From: Candidatus Zixiibacteriota bacterium
GTDB taxonomy: Bacteria > Zixibacteria > MSB-5A5 > RBG-16-43-9
DNA length: 45,906 bases
Direction of reading: 5' to 3'
NCBI GenBank assembly: GCA_022865345.1
Contig: JALHSU010000077.1
Span: 1-45,906, forward strand
Part shown: in pieces, positions 24,527 through 32,688 of the stretch
Position numbering within the stretch: position 1 is the first letter of the stretch
How the letters are laid out: every line of letters starts with the position of its first letter
Program-made: the position numbers and the translations under genes
The notes under the pieces: generated by a model
What the model was told of the DNA's origin: nothing
Databases searched by the model: none
What the model saw: only the letters and a program-made list of their open reading frames with translations

Positions 24527-25291
24527 ATGAACGTTTTGCCATTAAAAAAAGGGATAATCTATGGTCCGGTTGATTCCAGAAGATTAGGGTTTTCCCTGGG
24601 GATAAATCTCCTACCCACTGATAAAAAATATTGCTCTTTTAATTGCATTTACTGCCATTACGGGTTTGACGATGTTCATACTTTAGAGCTGAAAGATGAG
24701 ACCGACCAGGTGCCCACTCCTCAAGAGGTAAAACAGGCATTGGAGGATTATCTGAAAATAGACAAAAATATAAATTATATCACCTTTTCCGGGAATGGCG
24801 AGCCGACTCTTCATCCTCATTTCTCCGAGATCGTGGATATCGTCAAGAAGGTGAGGGATGAGTATGTTCCTGAAGTTAAGGTTACCATTCTTTCAAATTC
24901 CTCAACTGTGGACCGGCCTGAGATAAGAAAAGCTTTAGAGAAAATAGATCTCAGGATAATGAAATTAGACTGTGGCAATGAGAAAACCTGGAGGCAGTTG
25001 AACCATCCTTTCAAAACCTTAAGTTATGAGAAAACCGTCGAGAACCTGAAAAAACTGAAAGGGATAATAATCCAGACCATCTTCGTCAAAGGCAGAGTCG
25101 ATAATACAAGGGACGAGGAAGTAAATGAGTGGATTTCAAGATTAAAACAGATACAGCCGGATAAGGTCCAGATCTACACCTGCGACCGCCCAGTTCCGGA
25201 TAAAGGTATTGAAAAGGTTCCAAAAGATGTATTAAAGAAAATAGCGGAGAGGGCAGAAAAAGAAACCAAAATCCAGGTGAACGTATTCTGA
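24527..25291 (+). CDS. Radical SAM protein (COG0731-like)
   Basis: 254 residues. The [4Fe-4S] cluster triad is C36xxxC40xxC43 (KYCSFNCIYCHYG), preceded by IIYGPVDSRRLGFSLGINLLP, which is typical of the small radical SAM group related to wyosine-synthesis TYW1-type proteins. FSGNGEPTLHP (about 87-97) is the SAM-binding GGE-equivalent. There is no auxiliary-cluster domain and the length fits a stand-alone enzyme. The substrate cannot be stated: COG0731-type bacterial members are mostly uncharacterised. Repeats lie on both sides, and the next gene is 500 bases away. Confidence 0.88.
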   Translation: MNVLPLKKGIIYGPVDSRRLGFSLGINLLPTDKKYCSFNCIYCHYGFDDVHTLELKDETDQVPTPQEVKQALEDYLKIDKNINYITFSGNGEPTLHPHFSEIVDIVKKVRDEYVPEVKVTILSNSSTVDRPEIRKALEKIDLRIMKLDCGNEKTWRQLNHPFKTLSYEKTVENLKKLKGIIIQTIFVKGRVDNTRDEEVNEWISRLKQIQPDKVQIYTCDRPVPDKGIEKVPKDVLKKIAERAEKETKIQVNVF

Positions 25292-25293
25292 AT

Positions 25294-25382
25294 GTAGGGG
25301 CGAGGTTCCCCCGCCCTATAATAACAGGTAGGTCAGACATTCCTCTCTGACATCTATGAACAGACAAGAATGTCTGTTCTAC
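25294..25382. repeat. REP unit plus intact CAGACA-class BIME
   Basis: GTAGGGGCGAGG/CCCGCCC (25294-25317) is a single hairpin related to 37770-37794. At 25328-25382 lies GTAG, GTCAGACA/TCTCTGAC (one stem mismatch), then GAACAGACA, AGAA, TGTCTGTTC and CTAC. It is a close copy of 9527-9581. Confidence 0.8.
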
Positions 25383-25485
25383 TAATCCCGTAGACCCAGG
25401 TTGCCCCCAACATTGGTATTGATCCCGCCTTGAGGGTAAGGAGGGTAACAGACAGGGCGATTATGTTTTTCGGAAGGTAAATAAA

Positions 25486-25580
25486 AACCTCACAGTCGAA
25501 TTTGACCTTGAGGCTGATTAATTGGATTAAGCTGATGATCGGCTATTCATTGTCTGCTTAATCTGTTTCATCTGCTGTGA
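25486..25580. repeat. Direct repeat copy A (partner at 27045-27189)
   Basis: ACCTCACAGTCGAATTTGAC...CTGATTA is identical for 34 bases with 27047-27080, and ATTAAGCTGAT and CTGCTTAATCTG(T/C)TTCATCTGCTGTGAATA also match. Internally ATTAAGC and GCTTAAT are inverted. The two copies lie in the same orientation around the DUF6485 and dockerin genes. Confidence 0.8.
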
Positions 25581-25636
25581 ATATGTTTTTCCCGTGGTCG
25601 TCGTCCGCCTCAGGAGGACTGAGCTGACAAAAAAGT

Positions 25637-25730
25637 GTAGAGACGCATCGAATGCGTCTCGTCTTTTGTGACCGTCGGGTCCCCTGACCCGACGGAATAA
25701 ACCTGCCAGGTCGGGGGACCTGGCAGGTAC
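25637..25730. repeat. Three successive palindromes
   Basis: GTAGAGACGCAT/ATGCGTCTC (25637-25660), CCGTCGGGT/ACCCGACGG (25672-25695) and CCTGCCAGGTC/GACCTGGCAGG (25702-25727). Relatives of each recur: GAGACGCAT at 27684, 37661 and 38331, GTCGGGT at 27212-27233, and TTGCCAGGTC at 38204-38226. No gene is visible in 25292-25803 other than these repeats. Confidence 0.75.
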
Positions 25731-25803
25731 ATAATGAGGCGGGACTGCCGAAATCTAGATTCGTAAGCAGGGCTCCCAGCCTTGCGATCAAGAAGGAGTC
25801 ATA

Positions 25804-26001
25804 ATGAAACAATGTGACAATCTAAAAGATAATTTAGCCTTCTGCACCTGCACTTATGAGCCTTGTGAAAGAAAAGGGAAATGCTGTGAATGTCTCAGAT
25901 ACCACCAGAAGTCAAAAGAGCTTCCTGCCTGCTTTTTCTCCAAAGAGGTGGAAAAAACCTATGACCGGTCATTGAGAAGATTTTTGCAGTGTTACAAATG
26001 A
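25804..26001 (+). CDS. Cysteine-rich small protein, DUF6485 family
   Basis: 65 residues with eight Cys in the first 43 (C4, C14, C16, C21, C27, C28, C30, C43) and one near the end. The pattern NLAFCTCTYEPCERKGKCC and LRYHQKSKELPACFF is typical of the small cytosolic DUF6485 proteins, which are presumed metal binders without known function. The start follows AAGGAG at 25790-25795. It stands alone among repeats. The family call is from memory of the pattern. Metal binding is inference from the cysteines. Confidence 0.8.
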   Translation: MKQCDNLKDNLAFCTCTYEPCERKGKCCECLRYHQKSKELPACFFSKEVEKTYDRSLRRFLQCYK

Positions 26002-26011
26002 ATTATTGGAT

Positions 26012-26097
26012 GTAGGGGCGACCCGCCGGGTCGCCCCTACAGTTCTAGTGGGTCAGGCATCCCTCCCTGACCAGAACAGGCAAGATGCCTGTTCTAC
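26012..26097. repeat. REP unit plus CAGGCA-type BIME
   Basis: GTAGGGGCGACCCG / GGGTCGCCCCTAC (26012-26040) is a single palindrome. GTGG foot, GGTCAGG/CCTGACC, GAACAGGCA/TGCCTGTTC and CTAC end (26048-26097) is a diverged CAGACA-class pair. Both sit between the DUF6485 stop and the dockerin gene end. Confidence 0.78.
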
Positions 26098-26146
26098 CAT
26101 TTTTTTCCCCCTTTGAACTTTTAAACCCTTAAACCCTTGAACTTTT

Positions 26147-27022
26147 TTACGGACAACCCTGACAGGGCTTGGGTCCTCCTTTGAACAGATAATTTATCGT
26201 ATAAACCACGTCAGAAACGGTAACTTTACCATCACAGTTCACCTCGCCTGCGACCAATGGTTTCATCGAAGGACCACCCTTGAATAGATAGTTTATTGCA
26301 TAGACTACATCTGCTACGTTGATAAACCCATCCCCGTTACAATCTCCGCACAGATAAACATACAAACTCCAGGTCTGGTCTGACCACCTTACCGCTCCCC
26401 ATTTGTCATAGGCTTTTACTTCCCAATACCAATTCTTAATTCCAAGGCTATCTGTAAAATCAGTATCCAGCAGGCTGTCAATGATTATGGTCGAGTCAGG
26501 GTTAAAGACAATAGAACGGCTGAGATATAAACCATAGCGAACCGTGTCATTCGGGTCAGGGTCGATAGATTTCTGCCAGGAAAGAGTCACAGGTGTTTTG
26601 ACAGAGTCATAATTTGTCGGGAAGATCAAGGAAAAAGAATCTGGACGAGCATAATTGCTTAAGTTTAAAAGGATACAGACATTGTCGCTATACCTATTTG
26701 CCACTGCCAGGTCTAAATCCGTATCCCCATCTAAATCCGCACAAAAAACAGAAAAAGGATCACCTCCTACACTATAGTTCACCGCTGGGGCGAAGGGGAT
26801 GGAATCGGGGTTGGGGTGAAGAGTTTGGGAATAAGGGTTATTGAATGGGGTGAAGGATAAAAGTAAAAAGAGGAAAAGGATAAATAAAGACCTGAGTTGG
26901 TTCGGGAATTGGATTTCCCGAACCGCCCTCTTGCGGGAATTCCAATTCCCGCAAGAACAAGAGTAAACGGATTGCTTCGTTCCCGCAGGGAACTCGCAAT
27001 GACTAACTGTTCTCAAAAGCAT
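26147..27022 (-). pseudogene. Dockerin-bearing secreted protein fragment with its 5' end replaced by repeat DNA
   Basis: The reading frame is 291 codons. From about residue 44: a hydrophobic export signal (RSLFILFLFLLLSFTP), one VCBS/FG-GAP-like unit (FCADLDGDTDLDLAVANRYSDN), then directly a fibronectin-like segment (TPVTLSWQKSIDPDPNDT, YWEVKAYDKWG) and a type I dockerin (DCNGDGFINVADVVYAINYL repeated, about 224-285). Normal relatives carry many VCBS units, so the middle is deleted. The first 43 residues come from repeat hairpins (26886-27003). Between those and the signal peptide there is no ATG, GTG or TTG codon in frame, and there is no Shine-Dalgarno at 27022. It is probably not expressed in this form. 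Confidence 0.65.
26894..27003. repeat. Palindromes forming the artificial 5' end of the dockerin frame
   Basis: GGTTCGGGAA/TTCCCGAACC (about 26900-26925), CTTGCGGGAATT, CC, AATTCCCGCAAG (about 26931-26956), then a half copy of the CATTGCGAG element at 26969-27003 (compare 22967-23059). All three lie inside the open frame. Confidence 0.75.
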
Positions 27023-27044
27023 CTTGCCCTCCTGGAGTTAGAAG

Positions 27045-27189
27045 TTACCTCACAGTCGAATTTGACCTTGAGGCTGATTATTGAGAATTAAGCTGATTGG
27101 AGTGCAAGAGCTTGCTCTTGCTTTTTTGCATCAGCAAGCTGATGCGCTCCTATTATATCAGCTTAATCTGCTTCATCTGCTGTGAATAA
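27045..27189. repeat. Direct repeat copy B (partner at 25486-25580), carrying an insert
   Basis: Same sequence as copy A, but between ATTAAGCTGAT and ATCAGCTTAAT it has about 50 extra bases made of two hairpins: GCAAGAGC/GCTCTTGC and GCATCAGC/GCTGATGC, flanked by GGAG and CTCC. Copy A looks like the empty or decayed site. Confidence 0.75.
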
Positions 27190-27307
27190 TATATCCGGTA
27201 TCCTGCGTGCCAGTCGGGTCCCCCGACCCGACGGAATAAAGAACCTTAGTTTCAAAAATAAGATAATATTTTATTATATTTTGTCAATGAGGATTCGGCG
27301 TTTTTTT

Positions 27308-27336
27308 GTAGGGGCACGGCGCGCCGTGCCCCTATA
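27308..27336. repeat. Single REP-like palindrome
   Basis: GTAGGGGCACGGCG / CGCCGTGCCCC followed by TATA rather than TAC. It belongs to the same GGGGC group as 26012-26040 and 42372-42399, with compensated stem differences. Confidence 0.7.
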
Positions 27337-27360
27337 GGTGCTACAGGTTGCATTAAACAG

Positions 27361-27480
27361 GTAGGTCAGACATTCCTGTGGCTACGAGCCAGCCCGCCCG
27401 TAGGGCGCCAGGCTTCGCTCTCTGACCAGAGGGAACAAGCAGGTCCTATTAACGGATCCGTAGGAAATGCCTGTTTTACC
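27361..27480. repeat. CAGACA-class BIME with insertions in both hairpins
   Basis: Arm 1 begins GTAGGTCAGACATTCCTGT, is interrupted by about 41 bases (27380-27420), and resumes TCTGACC. Arm 2 begins GGAACAAGCAGG, is interrupted by a palindromic stretch (TCCTA...TAGGA, about 27444-27465), and resumes AATGCCTGTTTTAC. Without the inserts it is a standard element. Confidence 0.65.
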
Positions 27481-27485
27481 AGCAC

Positions 27486-27543
27486 GTAGCGTCTGGGTTT
27501 ATCCCGGATGTTTTTCTCGTCCCGCCTTAATACGGGACGCTAC
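27486..27543. repeat. BIME-like element, GCGTC class
   Basis: GTAGCGTC / GACGCTAC outer stem. Inside are TCTGGG/CCCGGA and TCCCG/CGGGA hairpins. A single-arm relative, GCGTCCGGG, TTTAT, CCCGGACG, is at 37607-37630. Confidence 0.7.
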
Positions 27544-27566
27544 ACACTACGAACTCCTTCAAACAG

Positions 27567-27757
27567 GTAGACCCATGTTGCCCTCAACATGGGTCGGTCG
27601 TCCCACCTTGAGGGTAGGGAGGGATCAAATGTTGTTGATAGTAGAAGGCAGGTCGGGTTGCGTTAGCTACCCGACCTACATCTGCAGAGACGCATTCGAT
27701 GCGTCTCTACTTTTGTGACCTCACCCTTGCCCTCTCCTAAGAGGAGAGGGCGAAAAA
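27567..27757. repeat. ACCCATGTTG, GACGCAT and CCCTCTCCT hairpins upstream of nuoA
   Basis: GTAG then ACCCATGTTG, CCCT, CAACATGGGT (27567-27594). GAGACGCATTCG/CGATGCGTCTC with TAC (about 27683-27709). CCCTCTCCT/AGGAGAGGG (about 27729-27751). The first stem recurs at 25390, 37697-37720 and 42331-42354 with a compensated pair (T-A there, C-G elsewhere). No gene is visible in 27023-27918. Confidence 0.75.
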
Positions 27758-27770
27758 TTGTAAAAATGAC

Positions 27771-27776
27771 TTGACA
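27771..27776 (+). promoter_or_regulatory. -35-like TTGACA upstream of the nuo operon
   Basis: A consensus TTGACA is followed by an AT-rich tract. No convincing -10 at 16-18 bases was found (TACTAA at 27798-27803 is too far). It is about 145 bases before nuoA. Confidence 0.3.
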
Positions 27777-27918
27777 AAAAGTTTTTTTGGTGTTTTTTAC
27801 TAAGAATTTTACTTGTGAAGGATTTCACTTGTGTGGAGAAACCTCATATATTTTAACGCCTTTTGCGTATCATAGATGTTATCAATAATCAAGACTAATT
27901 TTATCCTGTTTAATTAAT

Positions 27919-28275
27919 ATGCCAAGCGATTATGCTTTTGTAGGACTTTTTCTGGTATTCGGGGTGGTTTTCGTCCTTTTTGTCTTTCTTCTTTCGAAAC
28001 TTATTGCCCCGTATAAACCAAACCCGGTCAAACAGGCAAATTACGAATGTGGTGAGGTGCCAATCGGGCAGGGGTGGATTCAGTTTAATGTCCGGTATTA
28101 TCTTTTTGCCATAATCTTCGTGATTTTCGATGTCGAGGTGGTTTTCTTATTCCCCTGGGCTGTGGTCTACAAGAGCTTAGGTTTTTTTGCTTTCATTGAG
28201 ATGTTAATATTTATCGCTATCCTTATATTCGGATTAGTTTATGTGTGGAGAAAAGGAGCTTTGAAATGGGTGTGA
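27919..28275 (+). CDS. nuoA: NADH-quinone oxidoreductase subunit A
   Basis: 118 residues with three transmembrane helices. The family signature [20 protein letters not shown] lies in the loop after helix 1 (about 35-55), including the conserved Cys near the quinone site. It is a membrane-arm subunit of complex I. The ATG has no clear Shine-Dalgarno. It is first in an 11-gene operon, nuoABCDHIJKLMN, and overlaps nuoB by ten bases. Confidence 0.95.
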   Translation: MPSDYAFVGLFLVFGVVFVLFVFLLSKLIAPYKPNPVKQANYECGEVPIGQGWIQFNVRYYLFAIIFVIFDVEVVFLFPWAVVYKSLGFFAFIEMLIFIAILIFGLVYVWRKGALKWV

Positions 28276-28772
28276 TGAATAAAATCCCGGTTTACGTGGA
28301 GAAGCTGCCGGGCGGTGCTATCATAACTGCAAAATTAGACGATGTGCTGAACTATGCGCGCGCCAGCTCGATGTGGTATCTTTTGTTCGGACTTGCTTGC
28401 TGTGCAGTCGAGCTGATGGCAACAGGTGCATCCAGGTACGATTTTGACCGTTTCGGGATGTTCTTCAGAGCCTCACCCAGGCAGTCAGACTTAATGATTG
28501 TGGCTGGAACTTTAACCAAAAAAATGGCTCCACGCATAAAAAGGCTTTATGACCAGATGCCTGAGCCGAAATACGTTATCGCTATGGGTGGGTGTGTTAT
28601 CAGCGGTGGTCCTTTTAGATATGACTGCTATAGCGTGGAAAAAGGGGTTGACCATATAATCCCGGTGGATGTTTATATACCTGGATGCCCTCCTCGTCCG
28701 GAATCTTTAATGGAAGGCTGTTTGAAACTGCAGGAGAAGATAAAAAAGCAGAAAATTCAGGATTGGGCTTAG
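28266..28772 (+). CDS. nuoB: NADH-quinone oxidoreductase subunit B
   Basis: 168 residues from ATG 28266, which has AAGGAG at 28253-28258, seven bases upstream. An in-frame GTG at 28245 would extend it but lies before that site. The N2 cluster ligands are visible: tandem Cys in FGLACCAVE, Cys in [10 protein letters not shown] and Cys in IPGCPPRPE. This is the peripheral-arm subunit that passes electrons from N2 to quinone. Confidence 0.96.
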   Translation: MGVMNKIPVYVEKLPGGAIITAKLDDVLNYARASSMWYLLFGLACCAVELMATGASRYDFDRFGMFFRASPRQSDLMIVAGTLTKKMAPRIKRLYDQMPEPKYVIAMGGCVISGGPFRYDCYSVEKGVDHIIPVDVYIPGCPPRPESLMEGCLKLQEKIKKQKIQDWA

Positions 28773-28778
28773 AAATAA

Positions 28779-29252
28779 ATGAGTCCAGAAGAGATTAAAA
28801 AAATACTCACAGAGAAATTTCCGGATAAGCTAAAAGAAGCTAAAATTCTTGGCTTTGAGCCTACTTTTGTTGTGGAGAAAGATTCACTTCTCGACGTGTG
28901 CCTGTTCGTCAAAGAATCAAAAGAGCTTAGCTTTGATCTGCTCTCCTGTATGTCAGGGGCTGATTATCCTGACAGGTTTGAGATGGTCTACCTTCTGTTT
29001 TCGTTTTCCAACAAGCATAAGATGAGCCTGAAGGTTCAACTGCCCAAAGATAATCCAGAGGTTGAATCTGTTACCGCTGTCTGGAAAGGAGCTGACTGGT
29101 ATGAAAGGGAGACAGCAGAACTTTACGGGATAAAATTCAAAAACCATCCAGATTTAAGACCTTTGCTTTTGCCTGAGGATTGGAACGAGGGGTATCCTTT
29201 GAGAAAAGACTGGACCGGAAAAGATTTTCTAAAACTGCCGGATATAAAATGA
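28779..29252 (+). CDS. nuoC: NADH-quinone oxidoreductase subunit C
   Basis: 157 residues, a stand-alone 30-kDa-type subunit, not fused to NuoD as in E. coli. Signatures are ADYPDRFEMVYLLFS and the C-terminal WYERETAELYGIKFKNHPDLRPLLLPEDW. It forms the connecting module with NuoB, D and I. It begins 6 bases after nuoB and overlaps nuoD by four (ATGA), so translation is coupled. Confidence 0.95.
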   Translation: MSPEEIKKILTEKFPDKLKEAKILGFEPTFVVEKDSLLDVCLFVKESKELSFDLLSCMSGADYPDRFEMVYLLFSFSNKHKMSLKVQLPKDNPEVESVTAVWKGADWYERETAELYGIKFKNHPDLRPLLLPEDWNEGYPLRKDWTGKDFLKLPDIK

Positions 29253-30364
29253 ACGAACAGGTATCAGAGATATATACTGAAGAGTTTTTCGTCAATATGG
29301 GACCCCAGCATCCCAGCACCCATGGGGTACTGCGTCTGCTTTTGAAGATGGATGGTGAGGTGGTTCTGGATATGGTTCCTCACGTGGGCTATCTGCACCG
29401 CTCTATGGAGAAGATCGCTGAAAACCGGACTTATTATCAATATATCCCCTATACTGACAGGATCGATTATGTCTCCTCGATGTTCTGCAACCAGGCTTTT
29501 TGTATGGCAATTGAGAAATTAGCCAATGTCCCGGTCCCGGAAAGGGCTGAATATATCAGAATAATAATGGTTGAGCTGAATAGAATCGCTAGCCACTTGA
29601 TCTGGCTGGGAACGTTCTCTTTAGATTTGGGAGCCATAACCCCATTCCTTTACTGCTTCCGCGAAAGGGAGAAAATTCTAGACCTGTTTGAGATGGTCTG
29701 CGGACAGAGGATGACCTTTAACTATATGCGGGTAGGAGGGGTATCCAGGGATATCACGCCTGAATTTGTGCCTGCAGCAAAGGAGTTCGTCAATTATTTT
29801 TTGCCCAGGGTGGATGAATATGAGGATATACTCACCCAGAACCCGATTTTCCTGAGCCGGACAAAAGGCGTAGGATTATTAGATCAAAAAACAGCAATCG
29901 AGAACGGGGTTACAGGTCCATCTTTGCGCGGAACAGGGCTGAAGTGGGATTTGAGAAAAGATGAGCCTTACTCGATCTACGATAGGTTTAAATTTGAAAT
30001 ACCGACAGGTGAAAACTCGGATGTCTGGGATAGATATGTAGTCAGGATAAAGGAGATGAGGGAATCTGCTAAGATTGTGCTACAAGCTATAGAGAGTATA
30101 CCTGAGGGTCCGATTAAGACTAAAATCCCAGCAGTTTTCAAACCTCCAGCCGGAGAGGTTTACTTAAGGATTGAAGCTCCAAGAGGAGAGATGGGATTTT
30201 ACATAGTCTCAGACGGCTCTCCCAAACCTTATAGGGTGAAAATCAGAACCGGCTCTTTTTCCAACTTGACAGTTTTGCCTATCATCTCCCGCGGCTGGAA
30301 AATAGCTGATTTGGTGGCGATCTTCGGAAGTTTGGACGTGGTTTTGCCAGAGGTTGACAGATAA
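29249..30364 (+). CDS. nuoD: NADH-quinone oxidoreductase subunit D
   Basis: 371 residues from the ATG overlapping the nuoC stop. An in-frame upstream start at 29180 would run deep into nuoC and is rejected. The quinone-site histidine is in MGPQHPSTHGVLRL, with HVGYLHRSMEK and the C-terminal FGSLDVVLPEVDR ending typical of the 49-kDa subunit. The internal MRVGGVSRDI is also diagnostic. With NuoB it builds the quinone-binding pocket. Confidence 0.96.
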   Translation: MNEQVSEIYTEEFFVNMGPQHPSTHGVLRLLLKMDGEVVLDMVPHVGYLHRSMEKIAENRTYYQYIPYTDRIDYVSSMFCNQAFCMAIEKLANVPVPERAEYIRIIMVELNRIASHLIWLGTFSLDLGAITPFLYCFREREKILDLFEMVCGQRMTFNYMRVGGVSRDITPEFVPAAKEFVNYFLPRVDEYEDILTQNPIFLSRTKGVGLLDQKTAIENGVTGPSLRGTGLKWDLRKDEPYSIYDRFKFEIPTGENSDVWDRYVVRIKEMRESAKIVLQAIESIPEGPIKTKIPAVFKPPAGEVYLRIEAPRGEMGFYIVSDGSPKPYRVKIRTGSFSNLTVLPIISRGWKIADLVAIFGSLDVVLPEVDR

Positions 30365-30369
30365 AAAAT

Positions 30370-31398
30370 ATGTTAGAGTTAGGCCAGCTTTTTAAGAATA
30401 TTTACCTGTGGGGAGAAAGCCTTTTCGCAAACTGGGGTATCCCCCATTCTATCTTTGAGCTTCTGAGTATGCTGGTGGTGGCGGTGATAATTCTTGCCTT
30501 TATGTCTCTTTCGGTCCTGTTTTTGGTCTGGTGGGAAAGAAAAGTCTCCGGGCATATGCAGTCCCGGTTTGGACCAATGCGCACCGGCTGGCACGGCTGG
30601 CTGCAGACGATTATCGATGCGATAAAATTAATCTTAAAGGAGGATACTACACCGGAAACTGCAGATAAAATCGGATTTCTTATTGCTCCGATCATAGTTT
30701 TTGTCTCGGCTTTTATGGCTTATATTTGCATTCCATTTGGTAAAGGGCTAATAGTCAAAGACCTGAACATAGGGATTCTCTATATACTGGCTATAACCAC
30801 CTTTACGGTTATCGGGCTTTTAACTGCAGGCTGGTGTTCAAACAATAAGTTCTCGGTTCTCGGAGGGTTCCGCTCAGCTGCCCAGATCATAAGTTATGAG
30901 GTCCCTTTGACCCTGTCGATTCTGGGGGTGGTCATTTTGTCCCAGACTTTGAGCATGCAGAGCATAGTGAATTCTCAAAAGCATATCTGGGAATGGTACA
31001 TCTTCAGGCAGCCGGTCGGTTTTTTGATTTATATCGTCGCAGCCATTGCGGAGATTAACCGGGTGCCCTTTGACATACCTGAGGCTGAGCAGGAGTTAGT
31101 AGCTGGTTTCAATATAGAATATTCAGGGATGAAGTTTGCAATGTTTTTCTTTGCCGAATTTGCCAACCTCTTCTTGGTATCAGCCATTGCCACCACCCTT
31201 TTCTTGGGTGGATGGAATGGGCCGCTTCTACCCTCCTGGATCTGGTTTTTTATAAAAAGTTTCTTCTTGGTTTTCGTGATAATGTGGTTCAAATGGACCT
31301 TCCCTCGCCTGAGAGTCGACCAGTTAATGGGGTTTGCCTGGAAGTTTTTGTTACCGTTAGCTTTTATAAATTTAATTTTAACCGGGCTTTTAGCTTAA
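30370..31398 (+). CDS. nuoH: NADH-quinone oxidoreductase subunit H
   Basis: 342 residues, about eight transmembrane helices. Conserved loops: WWERKVSGHMQSRFGPMRTG (about 55-74), GFRSAAQIISYEVPL, and the quinone-channel loop INRVPFDIPEAEQELVAGFNIEYSGM. WFKWTFPRLRVDQLM is close to the C-terminus. It links the membrane arm to the hydrophilic arm. It begins 5 bases after nuoD. Confidence 0.96.
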   Translation: MLELGQLFKNIYLWGESLFANWGIPHSIFELLSMLVVAVIILAFMSLSVLFLVWWERKVSGHMQSRFGPMRTGWHGWLQTIIDAIKLILKEDTTPETADKIGFLIAPIIVFVSAFMAYICIPFGKGLIVKDLNIGILYILAITTFTVIGLLTAGWCSNNKFSVLGGFRSAAQIISYEVPLTLSILGVVILSQTLSMQSIVNSQKHIWEWYIFRQPVGFLIYIVAAIAEINRVPFDIPEAEQELVAGFNIEYSGMKFAMFFFAEFANLFLVSAIATTLFLGGWNGPLLPSWIWFFIKSFFLVFVIMWFKWTFPRLRVDQLMGFAWKFLLPLAFINLILTGLLA

Positions 31399-31402
31399 AA
31401 GT

Positions 31403-31861
31403 ATGAACATCATCAAAAGAACTTTTGACGGAATTTATAACCTTTTAAAAGGGATGAAGGTCACCATAAGGTATTTCTTCAAACCGGCCATAACCCTTCA
31501 ATATCCTAAAGAGAGATGGACCATGCCGGAGCGGTCCAGGGGTATGGTGGGGTTACTTTCTGACCCTGAGACCGGCAAGTTAAACTGCACTGCCTGCTTG
31601 ATCTGCATGCGCAATTGTCCGGTCAGGGCGATTCAGATCACCCAGAAAAAGGACGAGGAAGGCAAAAGAGTGCCAGATGAGTTCGTGATCGAAGCCGGTC
31701 TTTGCATCTACTGCGGGATCTGTGAGGAATCCTGCCCCTTCAATGCAATCAAAATGATTCCAAAATACGAGTTCTCGACTTTCGATAAAAAACAGCTTAC
31801 TCATAAAAAGGAAAGATTAGCCGAGATCGGCAAAGGTTTCAAATATAATAAATGGAGTTAA
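31403..31861 (+). CDS. nuoI: NADH-quinone oxidoreductase subunit I
   Basis: 152 residues with two [4Fe-4S] motifs, CTACLICMRNCP and CIYCGICEESCP, corresponding to clusters N6a and N6b. The N-terminal amphipathic helix and YPKERWTMPERSRGMVGL are family-typical. In a complex without NuoEFG this subunit is the probable entry point for electrons. It overlaps nuoJ by ten bases. Confidence 0.95.
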   Translation: MNIIKRTFDGIYNLLKGMKVTIRYFFKPAITLQYPKERWTMPERSRGMVGLLSDPETGKLNCTACLICMRNCPVRAIQITQKKDEEGKRVPDEFVIEAGLCIYCGICEESCPFNAIKMIPKYEFSTFDKKQLTHKKERLAEIGKGFKYNKWS

Positions 31862-32361
31862 GTCTGGAAAACGGAACACAAACAGCGATTTTTTACATAC
31901 TCTCAGGATTGATCGTGGGCTCTGCCTTTATGGTGGTGAGCCTGAAGAATATCTTTCATTCGGCTTTGTTTTTAGTCCTTTGCTTTTTCTCAATTGCCGG
32001 GATATATGTTCTGCTTTCAGCCGAGTTCGTGGCTGCAGTTCAGGTCTTAATCTACGTGGGGGCAATTACAGTTCTTTTGATCTTTGCCATAATGCTGACT
32101 GCCCAGCTTTATAGTCCCAGTATCAGGCAATCTAATGAACAGGTAATTCCAGGACTCATAATCGTGGGCACGCTTTTAATAGTTACCCTTTCGGTTTTAA
32201 GGCGCACGAGCTGGAGGATAAGCACCCAGGGAATAGAAGAACAATCAACTGTCTCTATTGGAAAATCTCTTTTGACCACTTATGTTTTGCCTTTTGAGGT
32301 GGTCTCTTTAGTCTTAATAGCAGCTCTGATCGGCGCGATAATAATTGCGCGCAAGGAGTAG
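31852..32361 (+). CDS. nuoJ: NADH-quinone oxidoreductase subunit J
   Basis: 169 residues, about five transmembrane helices. The motif AEFVAAVQVLIYVGAITVLLIFAIML (pi-bulge helix TM3 region, about 57-82) is diagnostic. It is a core antiporter-linker subunit of the membrane arm. The ATG lies within the nuoI end. A start a few codons later is not supported by any ribosome site. Confidence 0.92.
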   Translation: MELSLENGTQTAIFYILSGLIVGSAFMVVSLKNIFHSALFLVLCFFSIAGIYVLLSAEFVAAVQVLIYVGAITVLLIFAIMLTAQLYSPSIRQSNEQVIPGLIIVGTLLIVTLSVLRRTSWRISTQGIEEQSTVSIGKSLLTTYVLPFEVVSLVLIAALIGAIIIARKE

Positions 32362-32362
32362 G

Positions 32363-32671
32363 ATGCTGACTTTATATCACTATTTATCTTTAAGCGCTCT
32401 GCTTTTCTGCATCGGGATATTCGGGGTCTTGACCCGCAGGAATGCCATCGGGATTTTGATGGCGATCGAGCTTTTATTCAATGCGGTGAATATAAATTTC
32501 GTGGCGTTTGCTAAATTCATAAACCCTGAAGGGCTAACCGGCCAGGTGTTCTCCATCTTCGTAATCACCGTAGCAGCAGCAGAGGCGGCTGTTGGTCTGG
32601 CGATAATCATCCTGATCTACAGGCAGCATAAGGGGGTGGAGGTGGACAAAGTGAATATAATGAAATGGTAA
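32363..32671 (+). CDS. nuoK: NADH-quinone oxidoreductase subunit K
   Basis: 102 residues, the standard length, with three transmembrane helices. It contains GVLTRRNAIGILMAIELLFNAVNINF with the conserved membrane Glu, and VAAAEAAVGLAIII with the second Glu. The ATG at 32363 follows AAGGAG at 32354-32359. An in-frame TTG upstream at 32345 is rejected. MrpC-homologous proton-path subunit. Confidence 0.95.
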   Translation: MLTLYHYLSLSALLFCIGIFGVLTRRNAIGILMAIELLFNAVNINFVAFAKFINPEGLTGQVFSIFVITVAAAEAAVGLAIIILIYRQHKGVEVDKVNIMKW

Positions 32672-32688
32672 GGAGTAAATAAAATTCT

